The notes beneath the pieces are model-generated. The model saw nothing but the letters and a program-made list of their open reading frames with translations, had not been told where the DNA came from and did no database searches. Of a stretch of DNA of 64,000 nucleotides, positions 55,826 through 63,873 are shown in pieces. Each line of letters begins with the position of its first letter. The first letter of the stretch is position 1. The position numbers and the translations under genes are program-made. The DNA is from Mycolicibacterium vinylchloridicum. Lineage in GTDB: Bacteria > Actinomycetota > Actinomycetes > Mycobacteriales > Mycobacteriaceae. The stretch is from the NCBI RefSeq assembly GCF_013404075.1, contig NZ_JACBJQ010000026.1, forward strand, positions 25,616 to 89,615, given 5' to 3'.

Positions 55826-57061
55826 ATGCCGGACACCGCGGTCAACACCGGCGGTCGGCGTGGCTTCTTCATCACGTTCACGGTGCTGCTGGCGGTGTGG
55901 GCGGCGGTGCTGCTGACGATCGCGCTGACCGTGATCCCCGACGGCTACTGGTATTCCTACTTCGCCATCGATTACACCGTGGGTTTCATCCGGCGCGGAC
56001 TGGCCGGCGAGATCCTGGGCCTGTTCGGCTCGGCGCACTACTTCGGTGGGCTGGCCGTGCTGCGCTGGGTGCCGACGGTGTTCTTCGTTCTGGGTCTCGC
56101 GGCGGTGGCGTGGTCGGTCGCGCTGAGGTCCGGGCGCTCGCAACGACGGCGGCTGCTGGCCCTGCTGATTCCCGTCCTGCCGTTCGGGTTCGCGTTCGGC
56201 CTGTTCTCGGCGCGCACCGACCTGCTGGGCGGCGCCGCACTCGCCGTCTTCGCGGTGGTGCTGACCCGCGTCACCACCACCCGCGCGACCCTGATCGCCA
56301 GCGCCGTCTACGGTGCGACGCTGGCCGTGCTGACGCTGATCCACGAGGCGACGCCGTTCCTCTTCGGCCTCGGTGTGCTGGCGGCACTGACCGTGCTGGC
56401 GGACCGGCTGTGCGCCAGAGGGTTTCGGGCCAGTGTCGTGCTGTCGCTCGGGCCCGCGGTAGTGGTTGCGATGGCCCTGGCCGCATTCGGCCGGCGGAAG
56501 GTGTCGCCCCAGCTGTGCGAGCTGGTGCAGCACGGGCCGATGAACCATCCGCTGGCCGGCAAGCCCACCATCGGCCAGCTGCTGAGCGGCTTCCACTACT
56601 ACGTCGACTACCACGACTGGTTCTGCCGGGCGTTCCTGCCGCTGTTCGACATGACTTTCTCCGAAGGCGTGCGCTTCGTCGGCAGCATCGGCGTTGTGGC
56701 GCTGGCCGGCTCGACGATCTACGGGATCGCGACGCTGATCATCAGTATGTTGTCCATCGGCCACGTCTCGGGTGTCCCGGTAGGGCGGTTCACGGCGGTG
56801 CTGCGTTCTCGTCCCCTGGCGATGCTCATCGGCGTGGTGATGATCCTGCCGGTGTTCGCCACCGGCGTGGACTGGGTCCGCTGGTGGGTCGTCATCGCGT
56901 TCGATCTGGGCATCGTATTTTTGCTGTACACCCGCGATCAGCCCGAAATCGACGAGCCACCCACCCGGCGCACCCTGGTCGTGTTCGCCGTCGGCGCCAT
57001 CCTGTTGGCGGTGATCCCGATCGGCATCATTCCCGGCTTCGGCGCACCGGTTCCGATGTAG
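55826..57061 (+). CDS. polytopic membrane protein, unknown function
   Basis: A 411-residue protein with about nine hydrophobic helices: FITFTVLLAVWAAVLLTIAL, VFFVLGLAAVAWSVAL, LLALLIPVLPFGFAFGLF, GGAALAVFAVVLTRV and others through ILLAVIPIGIIPGFG. An extracytoplasmic loop near residues 240-270 contains CELVQHGPMNHPLAGKP and YYVDYHDWFCRAF. The pattern (N-terminal FIRRGLAGEIL after the first helix, large loop) recalls polytopic GT-C glycosyltransferases or O-antigen-type proteins, but no DxD motif is clear. ATG 55826 has TATACT 6 nt upstream. It is divergent from the pyruvyl-transferase gene, suggesting a shared surface-glycan job. Confidence 0.82.
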   Translation: MPDTAVNTGGRRGFFITFTVLLAVWAAVLLTIALTVIPDGYWYSYFAIDYTVGFIRRGLAGEILGLFGSAHYFGGLAVLRWVPTVFFVLGLAAVAWSVALRSGRSQRRRLLALLIPVLPFGFAFGLFSARTDLLGGAALAVFAVVLTRVTTTRATLIASAVYGATLAVLTLIHEATPFLFGLGVLAALTVLADRLCARGFRASVVLSLGPAVVVAMALAAFGRRKVSPQLCELVQHGPMNHPLAGKPTIGQLLSGFHYYVDYHDWFCRAFLPLFDMTFSEGVRFVGSIGVVALAGSTIYGIATLIISMLSIGHVSGVPVGRFTAVLRSRPLAMLIGVVMILPVFATGVDWVRWWVVIAFDLGIVFLLYTRDQPEIDEPPTRRTLVVFAVGAILLAVIPIGIIPGFGAPVPM

Positions 57062-57088
57062 GCCAACGAGACACAGATCGAGGAGCGC

Positions 57089-57682
57089 ATGACCGACAAT
57101 CTCCGCCGCCGGCGAATCACGATCGCGATAGTGGCCGGACTGGCGTCGGTCGCGATCATCGTACCGGTGCTCGGTGTACTGCTGACCCCGGGGATTCTGT
57201 TCAATCGGCAAGACCCGATGGCGGCGCTGACGACCACGACGACCACCCCGCCGCCGCTGACCATCAAGCCGCTCCAACTGCGGTCGGTGAACGGGATGTA
57301 CGTCATCCAGCCCGGTGACTGCGACCCGAAACCGCCGGTCCCACCGGATCAGCCGCTGCGCATCTGCGACCTCGCCAAGACCGCGGTGTTCGATCTGGGG
57401 CCCCAGGTGCTGACGCTTCAGCTCACGGATGTGGACTCGTTCCTGAACCCGCTGACCGCCAAGCAGATCGTGCAGATCAGCATGACTCCCGAGTCGACGA
57501 CGGCGTTCGCCGACTACACCGGCTCCCACATCGACCAGCAGGTCGCGTTCGTCCGGTCCGGTGTGGTCGTGTGGGCGCCGAAGATCACCGAGAAGATCGA
57601 CGGCGACACGCTGCAGCTCTCCGGTGAGGTGACGGAGGAGCAGGCGCGGGAGATGGCCCGGATGCTCAAAGACGAGGCCTAG
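57089..57682 (+). CDS. secreted SecDF P1 head-like protein
   Basis: A 197-residue protein with an N-terminal signal anchor (ITIAIVAGLASVAIIVPVLGVLL, residues 10-32), a Thr/Pro spacer (ALTTTTTTPPPL), and a C-terminal domain resembling the P1-head subdomain of SecD. That domain contains AVFDLGPQVLTLQLTDVDS, PLTAKQIVQISM and QVAFVRSGVVVWAPKITEKIDGD. The membrane channel part of SecD is absent, so it is not a translocase by itself. It lies 27 bp after the polytopic membrane gene and may be cotranscribed. The stop overlaps a convergent DUF202 gene by 4 bp. Role unknown; two cysteines (GDCDPK, LRICDL) may form a disulfide. Confidence 0.8.
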   Translation: MTDNLRRRRITIAIVAGLASVAIIVPVLGVLLTPGILFNRQDPMAALTTTTTTPPPLTIKPLQLRSVNGMYVIQPGDCDPKPPVPPDQPLRICDLAKTAVFDLGPQVLTLQLTDVDSFLNPLTAKQIVQISMTPESTTAFADYTGSHIDQQVAFVRSGVVVWAPKITEKIDGDTLQLSGEVTEEQAREMARMLKDEA

Positions 57683-58014
57683 ATGTACTCCGCGAGGATC
57701 GCCGTGCCGATGCCGACGACGACCACGGCCATGAACGCGGTGGCGCCGGGGACCAGATAGCGCGACAGCGGTGTCTGGCCGGCTGTCACGGTGTCGCGCA
57801 CCCGCTGATAGCGCTGCCGGACCAGCAGCAGGGCGGCCAGCGCGGCCACCGTCGTCAGCAGGACGCCGGGCCACGGCGGGAACCGTTCGACGATGCTCCA
57901 GCGCACCACGAGCGCACCGACGGCCAGCACGCCGATGACCGTGCGCTGCCACGCGAGCGCCGTCCGCTCGGCGACCCCCGTTGCGTCGAGAAGGTCTCGA
58001 TCAGGGTTGTCCAT
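57679..58014 (-). CDS. DUF202 membrane protein 2
   Basis: A 111-residue DUF202-family protein. The family start LLDATGVAERTALAWQRTVIGVLAVGALVVRW is followed by two further hydrophobic helices (VLLTTVAALAALLLV and ATAFMAVVVVGIGTAIL). DUF202 proteins are small three-helix membrane proteins; the yeast and plant relatives include VTC1/YidH-like proteins. It begins 4 nt after the stop of another DUF202 gene, so the two form a two-gene operon, probably making a heteromeric membrane complex. No substrate can be inferred. It converges on the SecD-head-like gene with a 4-bp overlap. Confidence 0.88.
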   Translation of the reverse strand: MDNPDRDLLDATGVAERTALAWQRTVIGVLAVGALVVRWSIVERFPPWPGVLLTTVAALAALLLVRQRYQRVRDTVTAGQTPLSRYLVPGATAFMAVVVVGIGTAILAEYI

Positions 58015-58018
58015 CTGC

Positions 58019-58384
58019 TCAGAATTCGGCGAGGTACACCAGGACCGCCGCGGCCACGATGATGATCCCGATACCGGAGACGATGATCCGGGGCATCGGG
58101 TCGGTCGGCAGGGACCGCTTCTCCCGCAGTGCCCGCTCGGTGCGGTCCCAGCGCATGTACCCCCCGATCGTGACGGTCAAAGACAACGCCAGCAGCAAGG
58201 CCGTGATCACGATCCGCAACGGCCGGGGGCCGAAATCGTGGACCAGGCTGGCCAGCGCCACCGCGCCGGCCAGCAGCGCCAACCCGGTGCGCAGCCACGC
58301 CAGGAACGTCCGCTCGTTGGCCAGGGTGAAGCGGTAGTCGGGGTCGGTGCCCACGCTGCGCAGCGGGGGTTTGGGCGCGAACAT
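58019..58384 (-). CDS. DUF202 membrane protein 1 (YidH-like)
   Basis: A 121-residue DUF202/YidH-like membrane protein: YRFTLANERTFLAWLRTGLALLAGAVALA is the family signature, followed by two further helices (IVITALLLALSLTVTIGGYMRW and IVSGIGIIIVAAAVLVYL). ATG 58384 is chosen because TAGGGT lies 7 nt upstream; a GTG at 58393 would fall inside that box. It is paired with a second DUF202 gene 4 nt downstream, the usual YidG/YidH-like arrangement. Divergent from dnaE1, whose start is 70 bp away. Function unknown. Confidence 0.88.
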   Translation of the reverse strand: MFAPKPPLRSVGTDPDYRFTLANERTFLAWLRTGLALLAGAVALASLVHDFGPRPLRIVITALLLALSLTVTIGGYMRWDRTERALREKRSLPTDPMPRIIVSGIGIIIVAAAVLVYLAEF

Positions 58385-58391
58385 AGGGATC

Positions 58392-58397
58392 ACCCTA
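58392..58397 (-). promoter_or_regulatory. -10 box TAGGGT, leaderless DUF202 start
   Basis: On the minus strand TAGGGT ends 7 nt before ATG 58384, fixing the start of the DUF202 operon. Confidence 0.45.
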
Positions 58398-58439
58398 GAC
58401 ACGTGCCGCGACACGCCGAAGGCTGTCGGTCCGCGGCCC

Positions 58440-58445
58440 TAGACT
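58440..58445 (+). promoter_or_regulatory. -10 box TAGACT of dnaE1
   Basis: TAGACT (TANNNT) ends 9 nt before ATG 58455, so the dnaE1 mRNA is probably leaderless or has only a few 5' bases. Confidence 0.4.
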
Positions 58446-58454
58446 GACGGGCCT

Positions 58455-61400
58455 ATGGGTAAGAACGACTCCTTCGTACACCTGCACAACCACACCGAGT
58501 ACTCGATGCTCGACGGTGCCGCGAAGATCACCCCCATGCTGGCCGAGGCGCAACGCCTCGAGATGCCGGCCATCGGCATGACCGACCACGGAAACATGTT
58601 CGGGGCCAGCGAGTTCTACAACGCGGCCACCAAGGTCGGCATCAAGCCGATCATCGGTGTCGAGGCCTACATTGCGCCCGGTTCGCGATTCGACACCCGC
58701 CGCATCCTGTGGGGTGATCCGGGCCAGAAGAGCGACGACGTGTCGGGTAGCGGCTCGTACACGCACATGACGATGATGGCCGAGAACGCGACCGGCCTGC
58801 GCAACCTGTTCAAGCTGTCCTCGCGGGCCTCATTCGAGGGGCAGCTGGGTAAGTGGTCGCGGATGGACGCCGAGATCATCGCCGAGCATGCCGAGGGCAT
58901 CATCGCCACCACCGGCTGCCCGTCGGGCGAGGTGCAGACCCGGCTGCGGCTGGGCCAGGAGAAGGAGGCGCTGGAGTCGGCCGCCAAATGGCGGGAGATC
59001 TTCGGCCCGGACAACTACTTCCTGGAACTGATGGACCACGGGCTGTCGATCGAGCGTCGGGTCCGTGAGGGCCTGTTGGAGGTCGGCCGCAAGCTCGGCA
59101 TCCCCGCGCTGGCCACCAATGACTGCCACTACGTCACCCGGGACGCGTCGCACAATCACGAAGCGCTGCTGTGCATCCAGACCGGCAAGACGCTCTCGGA
59201 CCCCAACCGGTTCAAGTTCGACGGCGACGGCTACTACCTGAAGTCGGCTGCCGAGATGCGGGCGCTGTGGGACGCCGAGGTCCCCGAGGCGTGCGACTCG
59301 ACGCTGCTGATCGCCGAACGGGTGCAGTCCTACGCCGACGTGTGGACCCCGACCGACCGGATGCCGATCTTCCCGGTGCCCGACGGCCACGACCAGGGCA
59401 GCTGGCTGCGCCACGAGGTCGAAGCCGGTCTGCGGCGGCGCTTTCCGGACGGCGTGCCGCCGGAGTACACCGAGCGGGCCAGCTACGAGATCGACGTCAT
59501 CTGCGGCAAGGGCTTCCCGTCGTACTTCCTGATCGTGGCCGACCTGATCAACTACGCGCGCTCCATCGACATCCGGGTGGGGCCCGGCCGCGGATCGGCC
59601 GCCGGTTCGCTGGTGGCCTACGCGCTGGGGATCACCAATATCGACCCGATCCCGCACGGTCTGCTGTTCGAGCGGTTCCTCAACCCGGAACGCCCGTCGG
59701 CACCCGATATCGATATCGACTTCGACGACCGCCGCCGCGGTGAGATGGTGCGCTACGCCGCCGAGAAGTGGGGCAGTGACCGGGTCGCCCAGGTCATCAC
59801 CTTCGGCACCATCAAAACCAAAGCAGCACTGAAGGATTCGGCTCGCGTCCACTACGGCCAGCCCGGCTTCGCGATCGCCGACCGGATCACCAAGGCGCTG
59901 CCGCCGCCGATCATGGCCAAGGACATCCCGCTGTCGGGTATCACCGACCCGAACCACGAGCGGTACAAGGAGGCCGCCGAGGTTCGCGGCCTGATCGACA
60001 CCGATCCCGACGTGCGCACCATCTACGAGACCGCGCGCGGGCTGGAGGGCCTGGTCCGTAACGCCGGCGTGCACGCGTGCGCGGTGATCATGAGCTCCGA
60101 GCCGCTGATCGAGGCCATTCCGCTGTGGAAGCGGCCGCAGGACGGAGCGATCATCACCGGCTGGGACTACCCGTCGTGCGAGGCCATCGGCCTGCTGAAG
60201 ATGGACTTCCTCGGCCTGCGGAACCTGACGATCATCGGCGACTGTATCGAGAACATCAAAGCCAACCGCGGCATCGACCTGGACCTCGACACGCTGCCGT
60301 TCGATGATCCCAAGGCCTACGAACTCCTGGGCCGCGGCGACACCCTGGGCGTGTTCCAGCTCGACGGCGGGCCGATGCGCGATCTGCTGCGGCGCATGCA
60401 GCCGACCGAGTTCAACGACATCGTCGCCGTGCTGGCCCTGTACCGGCCCGGTCCGATGGGCATGAACGCGCACAACGACTACGCCGACCGCAAGAACAAC
60501 CGGCAAGCCATCAAGCCGATCCACCCCGAGCTGGAGGAACCGCTCAAGGAGATCCTGGCCGAAACCTACGGCCTGATCGTCTACCAAGAGCAGATCATGT
60601 TCATCGCGCAGAAGGTTGCCTCCTACTCGATGGGTAAGGCCGATGCGCTGCGAAAAGCCATGGGCAAGAAGAAGCTCGAGGTTCTGGAAGCCGAGTATCA
60701 GGGCTTCAAGGAGGGGATGACCGCCAACGGCTTCTCCGAGAAGGCGGTCAAGGCGCTGTGGGACACCATTCTTCCGTTCGCCGGTTACGCGTTCAACAAA
60801 TCGCATGCCGCCGGCTACGGGCTGGTGTCGTACTGGACCGCCTACCTGAAGGCCAACTACCCGGCCGAGTACATGGCCGGGCTGCTCACCTCGGTCGGTG
60901 ACGACAAGGACAAGGCCGCGGTCTATCTCGCCGACTGCCGCCGGCTGGGCATCACGGTGCTGCCGCCCGACGTCAACGAGTCGGTGCAGAACTTCGCCTC
61001 GGTGGACGACGACATCCGGTTCGGGCTCGGCGCCATCCGTAACGTCGGCGCCAACGTGGTCAGCTCGCTGATCGCCACCCGCACCGAGAAGGGCAAGTTC
61101 ACCGACTTCTCCGACTACCTGAACAAGATCGACATCGCGGCCTGCAACAAGAAGGTCACCGAATCCTTGGTCAAGGCAGGTGCTTTCGATTCGCTGAAGC
61201 ATCCCCGCAAGGGGCTGTTCCTGATCCACACCGACGCCGTCGACTCGGTGCTGGGCACCAAGAAGGCCGAGGCGATCGGTCAGTTCGACCTGTTCGGCGG
61301 CGGTGACGGAGGTGACGCCGACGGCGCCGACGCAGCGTTCACCATCCGCGTGCCGGACGAGGAGTGGGACGACAAGCACAAGCTCGCGCTCGAGCGGGAG

Positions 61401-62003
61401 ATGCTGGGGCTGTACGTCTCCGGGCATCCGCTCAACGGGGTGGCCCACCTGCTGACCGCGCAGGTCGATACCCAGATTCCGGCGATCCTCGCCGGTGACG
61501 TCGCCAATGACACCCAGGTTCGCGTCGGCGGAATCCTGGCCGGTGTCAACCGTCGCGTCAACAAGAACGGAATGCCCTGGGCCTCAGCGCAGTTGGAGGA
61601 CCTGAGCGGCGGCATCGAGGTGATGTTCTTCCCGCAGACCTACACGCTGTTCGGTGCCGAGATCGCCGATGACGCCGTGGTCCTGGTCGGCGGCAAGGTC
61701 CGCATCCAGGACGACCGGATCTCGTTGATCGCCAACGAGCTTGTGGTGCCGGACTTTTCGAATGCACAGGTGGACCGGCCGGTGGCGGTGAGTCTACCCA
61801 CCCGGCAGTGCACGATCGACAAGGTCACCGCGCTCAAGCAGGTGCTGGCCCGGCATCCCGGCACCTCGCAGGTACACCTGAGGCTGATCAGCGGTGATCG
61901 CATCACCACGCTGGAACTCGATCAGTCGCTGCGGGTCACACCGTCCTCGGCGCTGATGGGTGACTTGAAGGCGCTGCTGGGCCCCGGTTGCCTCGGCGGT
62001 TAG
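58455..62003 (+). CDS. dnaE1: DNA polymerase III alpha subunit DnaE1
   Basis: The 1182-residue replicative polymerase (Rv1547). The N-terminal PHP domain (HLHNHTEYSMLDG at residues 9-21, GMTDHGNMFGASEF) retains its metal-binding histidines; in mycobacteria this domain is the proofreading exonuclease. The palm carries the catalytic aspartates in APDIDIDFDDRRRGEM. FNKSHAAGYGLVSYW and PPDVNES are family landmarks, and the OB-fold domain is near ~990 (VRVGGILAGVNRRVNKNGMPW). It is distinguished from DnaE2 by length and the intact PHP motif. Convergent with the esterase gene 9 bp downstream. Confidence 0.97.
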   Translation: MGKNDSFVHLHNHTEYSMLDGAAKITPMLAEAQRLEMPAIGMTDHGNMFGASEFYNAATKVGIKPIIGVEAYIAPGSRFDTRRILWGDPGQKSDDVSGSGSYTHMTMMAENATGLRNLFKLSSRASFEGQLGKWSRMDAEIIAEHAEGIIATTGCPSGEVQTRLRLGQEKEALESAAKWREIFGPDNYFLELMDHGLSIERRVREGLLEVGRKLGIPALATNDCHYVTRDASHNHEALLCIQTGKTLSDPNRFKFDGDGYYLKSAAEMRALWDAEVPEACDSTLLIAERVQSYADVWTPTDRMPIFPVPDGHDQGSWLRHEVEAGLRRRFPDGVPPEYTERASYEIDVICGKGFPSYFLIVADLINYARSIDIRVGPGRGSAAGSLVAYALGITNIDPIPHGLLFERFLNPERPSAPDIDIDFDDRRRGEMVRYAAEKWGSDRVAQVITFGTIKTKAALKDSARVHYGQPGFAIADRITKALPPPIMAKDIPLSGITDPNHERYKEAAEVRGLIDTDPDVRTIYETARGLEGLVRNAGVHACAVIMSSEPLIEAIPLWKRPQDGAIITGWDYPSCEAIGLLKMDFLGLRNLTIIGDCIENIKANRGIDLDLDTLPFDDPKAYELLGRGDTLGVFQLDGGPMRDLLRRMQPTEFNDIVAVLALYRPGPMGMNAHNDYADRKNNRQAIKPIHPELEEPLKEILAETYGLIVYQEQIMFIAQKVASYSMGKADALRKAMGKKKLEVLEAEYQGFKEGMTANGFSEKAVKALWDTILPFAGYAFNKSHAAGYGLVSYWTAYLKANYPAEYMAGLLTSVGDDKDKAAVYLADCRRLGITVLPPDVNESVQNFASVDDDIRFGLGAIRNVGANVVSSLIATRTEKGKFTDFSDYLNKIDIAACNKKVTESLVKAGAFDSLKHPRKGLFLIHTDAVDSVLGTKKAEAIGQFDLFGGGDGGDADGADAAFTIRVPDEEWDDKHKLALEREMLGLYVSGHPLNGVAHLLTAQVDTQIPAILAGDVANDTQVRVGGILAGVNRRVNKNGMPWASAQLEDLSGGIEVMFFPQTYTLFGAEIADDAVVLVGGKVRIQDDRISLIANELVVPDFSNAQVDRPVAVSLPTRQCTIDKVTALKQVLARHPGTSQVHLRLISGDRITTLELDQSLRVTPSSALMGDLKALLGPGCLGG

Positions 62004-62012
62004 ATCCACCCC

Positions 62013-62951
62013 TCAGAGGTGATGTTGGCTGAAGAACTGCCAGATCGTGGTGGTCGCGTCTAAAGCCGTCGATGGCGGCGGAAGTCCGGCAACCTTTTCC
62101 ACCACCGGATTCGCAATCCCGCCGGGCCACTGATGGCCGGCACCTGCGACGGTGATGAGTTCCACGGTCTTGCCGGCCGGGCAGTCTGCTCGCTGTGTGG
62201 TCACATCGCCACTGGTTGACGAGACGGGCGGTGCGCAGCCGTCGATCGTGCGCCAGGTGGCGTTCACCGACTCCGCCGAGGGGCCGTCGACTCTCGGTAA
62301 ACCCGCTGCAGTGAGAGCTTTACCCGGGCCACCCCCATAGGGAACTCGGTCGTCGGCGGCGCCGTGGATCTGCAGAACCGAGGTCGGTGCAGCGCCGGAG
62401 CAGCTGGTGAGCAGGGTGCCCGCCACGGGCGCGACCGCGGCGAAAAGCGCGCTCTGGCAAGCCAATCGCAGCGCCATCATGGCCCCGTTCGACATGCCGG
62501 TGACGAACACCCGGGTGGTGTCGATAGGGATCTGTTGCTCGATCACGCCCACCATCGCGCTGAGAAACGCGACGTCGTCGACGCCGGTCCGCGCCGGCCG
62601 GCCACAACACGATCCGGCATTCCACGCTCTGTCCAGTCCATCGGGGTAGGCGACGACAAAGCGTCCGGTGTCTGCCTGGGCATCCCAGCGGTATGCGCGT
62701 TCGGCTTGTGCCCCGTCGCCGTAGCCACCGTGCAGCATCACGACCAAGGGTGCGGGTTCGGAAATGCCGTCGGGTCGGTAGATGTGAAACGTGCGGGTCA
62801 ATCCACCGACCGACAGCGACTGCGTGGACTGCCCGGGGGTGCCCGTCGCTCGGCTGCCGCCGACACAACCCCCTATAACCAGAATGACGGCGCTGATCGT
62901 CACGATCGCCAACGCCCGGGCGGCTCGAGTCGGCATAGAGCCCATCCTCAC
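62013..62951 (-). CDS. LpqC-like lipoprotein esterase (PHB depolymerase family)
   Basis: A 312-residue alpha/beta hydrolase of the esterase PHB/LpqC type. A lipobox VIGGC near residue 26 follows the hydrophobic signal (LAIVTISAVILVIGG), so it should be a lipoprotein processed by LspA. The nucleophile motif is GMSNGAM (GxSxG). The oxyanion segment is LVVMLHGGYGD, a feruloyl-esterase-like WNAGSCCG motif is present, and the C-terminal histidine is in GAGHQWPGG. It probably hydrolyses short acyl or polyester substrates outside the membrane. GTG 62951 is chosen because TATGAT lies 7 nt upstream; ATG 62945 is the alternative. Divergent from marR. Confidence 0.85.
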   Translation of the reverse strand: MRMGSMPTRAARALAIVTISAVILVIGGCVGGSRATGTPGQSTQSLSVGGLTRTFHIYRPDGISEPAPLVVMLHGGYGDGAQAERAYRWDAQADTGRFVVAYPDGLDRAWNAGSCCGRPARTGVDDVAFLSAMVGVIEQQIPIDTTRVFVTGMSNGAMMALRLACQSALFAAVAPVAGTLLTSCSGAAPTSVLQIHGAADDRVPYGGGPGKALTAAGLPRVDGPSAESVNATWRTIDGCAPPVSSTSGDVTTQRADCPAGKTVELITVAGAGHQWPGGIANPVVEKVAGLPPPSTALDATTTIWQFFSQHHL

Positions 62952-62958
62952 CCCGGAG

Positions 62959-62964
62959 ATCATA
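62959..62964 (-). promoter_or_regulatory. -10 box TATGAT of the esterase gene
   Basis: On the minus strand TATGAT, close to the TATAAT ideal, ends 7 nt before GTG 62951. The adjacent palindrome at 62966-62984 occupies the spacer and -35 side. Confidence 0.55.
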
Positions 62965-62965
62965 A

Positions 62966-62984
62966 TTGACAAGTTACTTGTCAA
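62966..62984. promoter_or_regulatory. perfect palindromic operator, probably for the MarR protein
   Basis: TTGACAAGT-T-ACTTGTCAA is a perfect 9-1-9 palindrome in the divergent region. It abuts the TATGAT -10 box of the esterase gene. MarR proteins bind palindromes of this size between divergently arranged genes, so it should be the site of the adjacent regulator. Confidence 0.65.
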
Positions 62985-63013
62985 AATGCTCGTCGGTGGC
63001 ACACTCGTACCCC

Positions 63014-63463
63014 GTGACGACGCGATCCGTTTCCGACTCGGGCTGGCGCCCCACCGTGCCGGCCCTCGTCCACATGCTGGCCGCCAGCGGCGGGCCGGGG
63101 CTGCGGGCCGCCTTCGCCGCGGCCGGTCTCGATGGCTTGCGACCGGCGCAGGCGGTGGCCCTCGTGCCGCTGGCCGCTGGTGCGCTCCATGCGTCCGACC
63201 TGGCTGATCGGCTCCGCGTCAGCCGGCAGGCGGTAGCGCAGGCCATCAGGGCTCTGGAATCCCACGGCTACATCGTGCGATCTCCCGACGACACCGATGC
63301 GCGTGCGCTGTTGATCGCGCTGACGCCGCGGGGACGCCACGCCTTGCGGGTCATGCGCGGGAACGCCCTTGCTGTCGAACAACATTGGGAGGCGGTACTG
63401 GGGCGGCAGCGGCTCGACGATCTCCGCGAGACAGTGCAGTCATTACTCGACGCCCAGGGTTAA
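63014..63463 (+). CDS. MarR-family transcriptional regulator
   Basis: A 149-residue winged-HTH MarR protein. The HTH/wing region LHASDLADRLRVSRQAVAQAIRALESHGYIVRSPDDTDARALLIALTPRGRHAL is textbook MarR. It is divergent from the secreted-esterase gene with a perfect palindrome between them, so it probably represses both. The start is uncertain: GTG 63014 is taken, and an in-frame GTG at 62996 or TTG at 62966 would run into the palindrome. No Shine-Dalgarno is visible. The SRPBCC gene begins 10 nt after its stop, with a -10 box overlapping the MarR stop codon. A ligand cannot be predicted. Confidence 0.88.
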   Translation: MTTRSVSDSGWRPTVPALVHMLAASGGPGLRAAFAAAGLDGLRPAQAVALVPLAAGALHASDLADRLRVSRQAVAQAIRALESHGYIVRSPDDTDARALLIALTPRGRHALRVMRGNALAVEQHWEAVLGRQRLDDLRETVQSLLDAQG

Positions 63464-63466
63464 CGT
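63461..63466 (+). promoter_or_regulatory. -10 box TAACGT, leaderless SRPBCC start
   Basis: TAACGT (TANNNT) overlaps the marR stop codon and ends 7 nt before ATG 63474. Confidence 0.4.
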
Positions 63467-63473
63467 TGGAGCC

Positions 63474-63872
63474 ATGAATGAGTCCCGGCACATCAGCGCA
63501 TGGATCAACCGCTCGGCGGTCGACGTGTATCGCTACGCGGCCGACCCGGCGCATCTGCCCGAGTGGGCGGCCGGCCTGGCGCGCAGCGAGCTGACCAGGG
63601 TCGGCGACACCTGGGTGGCGACGTCACCGATGGGGGAGATCGCCATCGAGTTCACCCCGGCCAACGATCTGGGGGTGCTCGATCACGTCGTCACCCTGCC
63701 GTCCGGCGAGCCGGTCTTCAATCCGCTGCGGGTGGTGGCGGCCGGCGACCAGTGGTGCGAGGTGGTGTTCACGCTGCGGCGCAGGCCGGACATGTCCGAT
63801 GACGAGTACGCGGCCGACGGCGCCGCGGTGGCCGCTGACCTGGCCACCCTGAAACGGATTTTGGAGCGCTAG
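63474..63872 (+). CDS. SRPBCC (START/AHSA1-like) family protein
   Basis: A 132-residue protein of the SRPBCC helix-grip fold: HISAWINRSAVDVYRYAADPAHLPEWAAGLARSEL at the N-terminus, then beta strands (TWVATSPMGEIAIEFTP, DHVVTLPSGEPVFNPLRV) and a long C-terminal helix (EYAADGAAVAADLATLKRILE). These domains bind hydrophobic ligands in a deep cavity. It is probably transcribed from its own -10 box over the end of marR and may share regulation with it. Its stop codon TAG is part of the GCTAGC sequence at which an IS481-family element begins. Confidence 0.85.
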   Translation: MNESRHISAWINRSAVDVYRYAADPAHLPEWAAGLARSELTRVGDTWVATSPMGEIAIEFTPANDLGVLDHVVTLPSGEPVFNPLRVVAAGDQWCEVVFTLRRRPDMSDDEYAADGAAVAADLATLKRILER

Positions 63873-63873
63873 C
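63868..63873. repeat. GCTAGC, likely IS target-site duplication copy
   Basis: GCTAGC fits the NCTAGN target known for IS481 of Bordetella. It directly precedes TGTACTG, where the terminal inverted repeat of the element appears to start. It contains the stop codons of both the SRPBCC gene and the transposase. Confidence 0.45.

Noticed and set aside
55823..57952. Long N-terminal extension of the pyruvyl transferase frame on -
   Set aside because: The extension lies antisense to two genes with clear membrane/secreted features; GTG 55801 with a -10 box 8 nt upstream is the credible start.
62966..63013. TTG start for the MarR gene at 62966
   Set aside because: It would place the perfect palindromic operator inside the coding sequence and add a non-MarR-like N-terminus.
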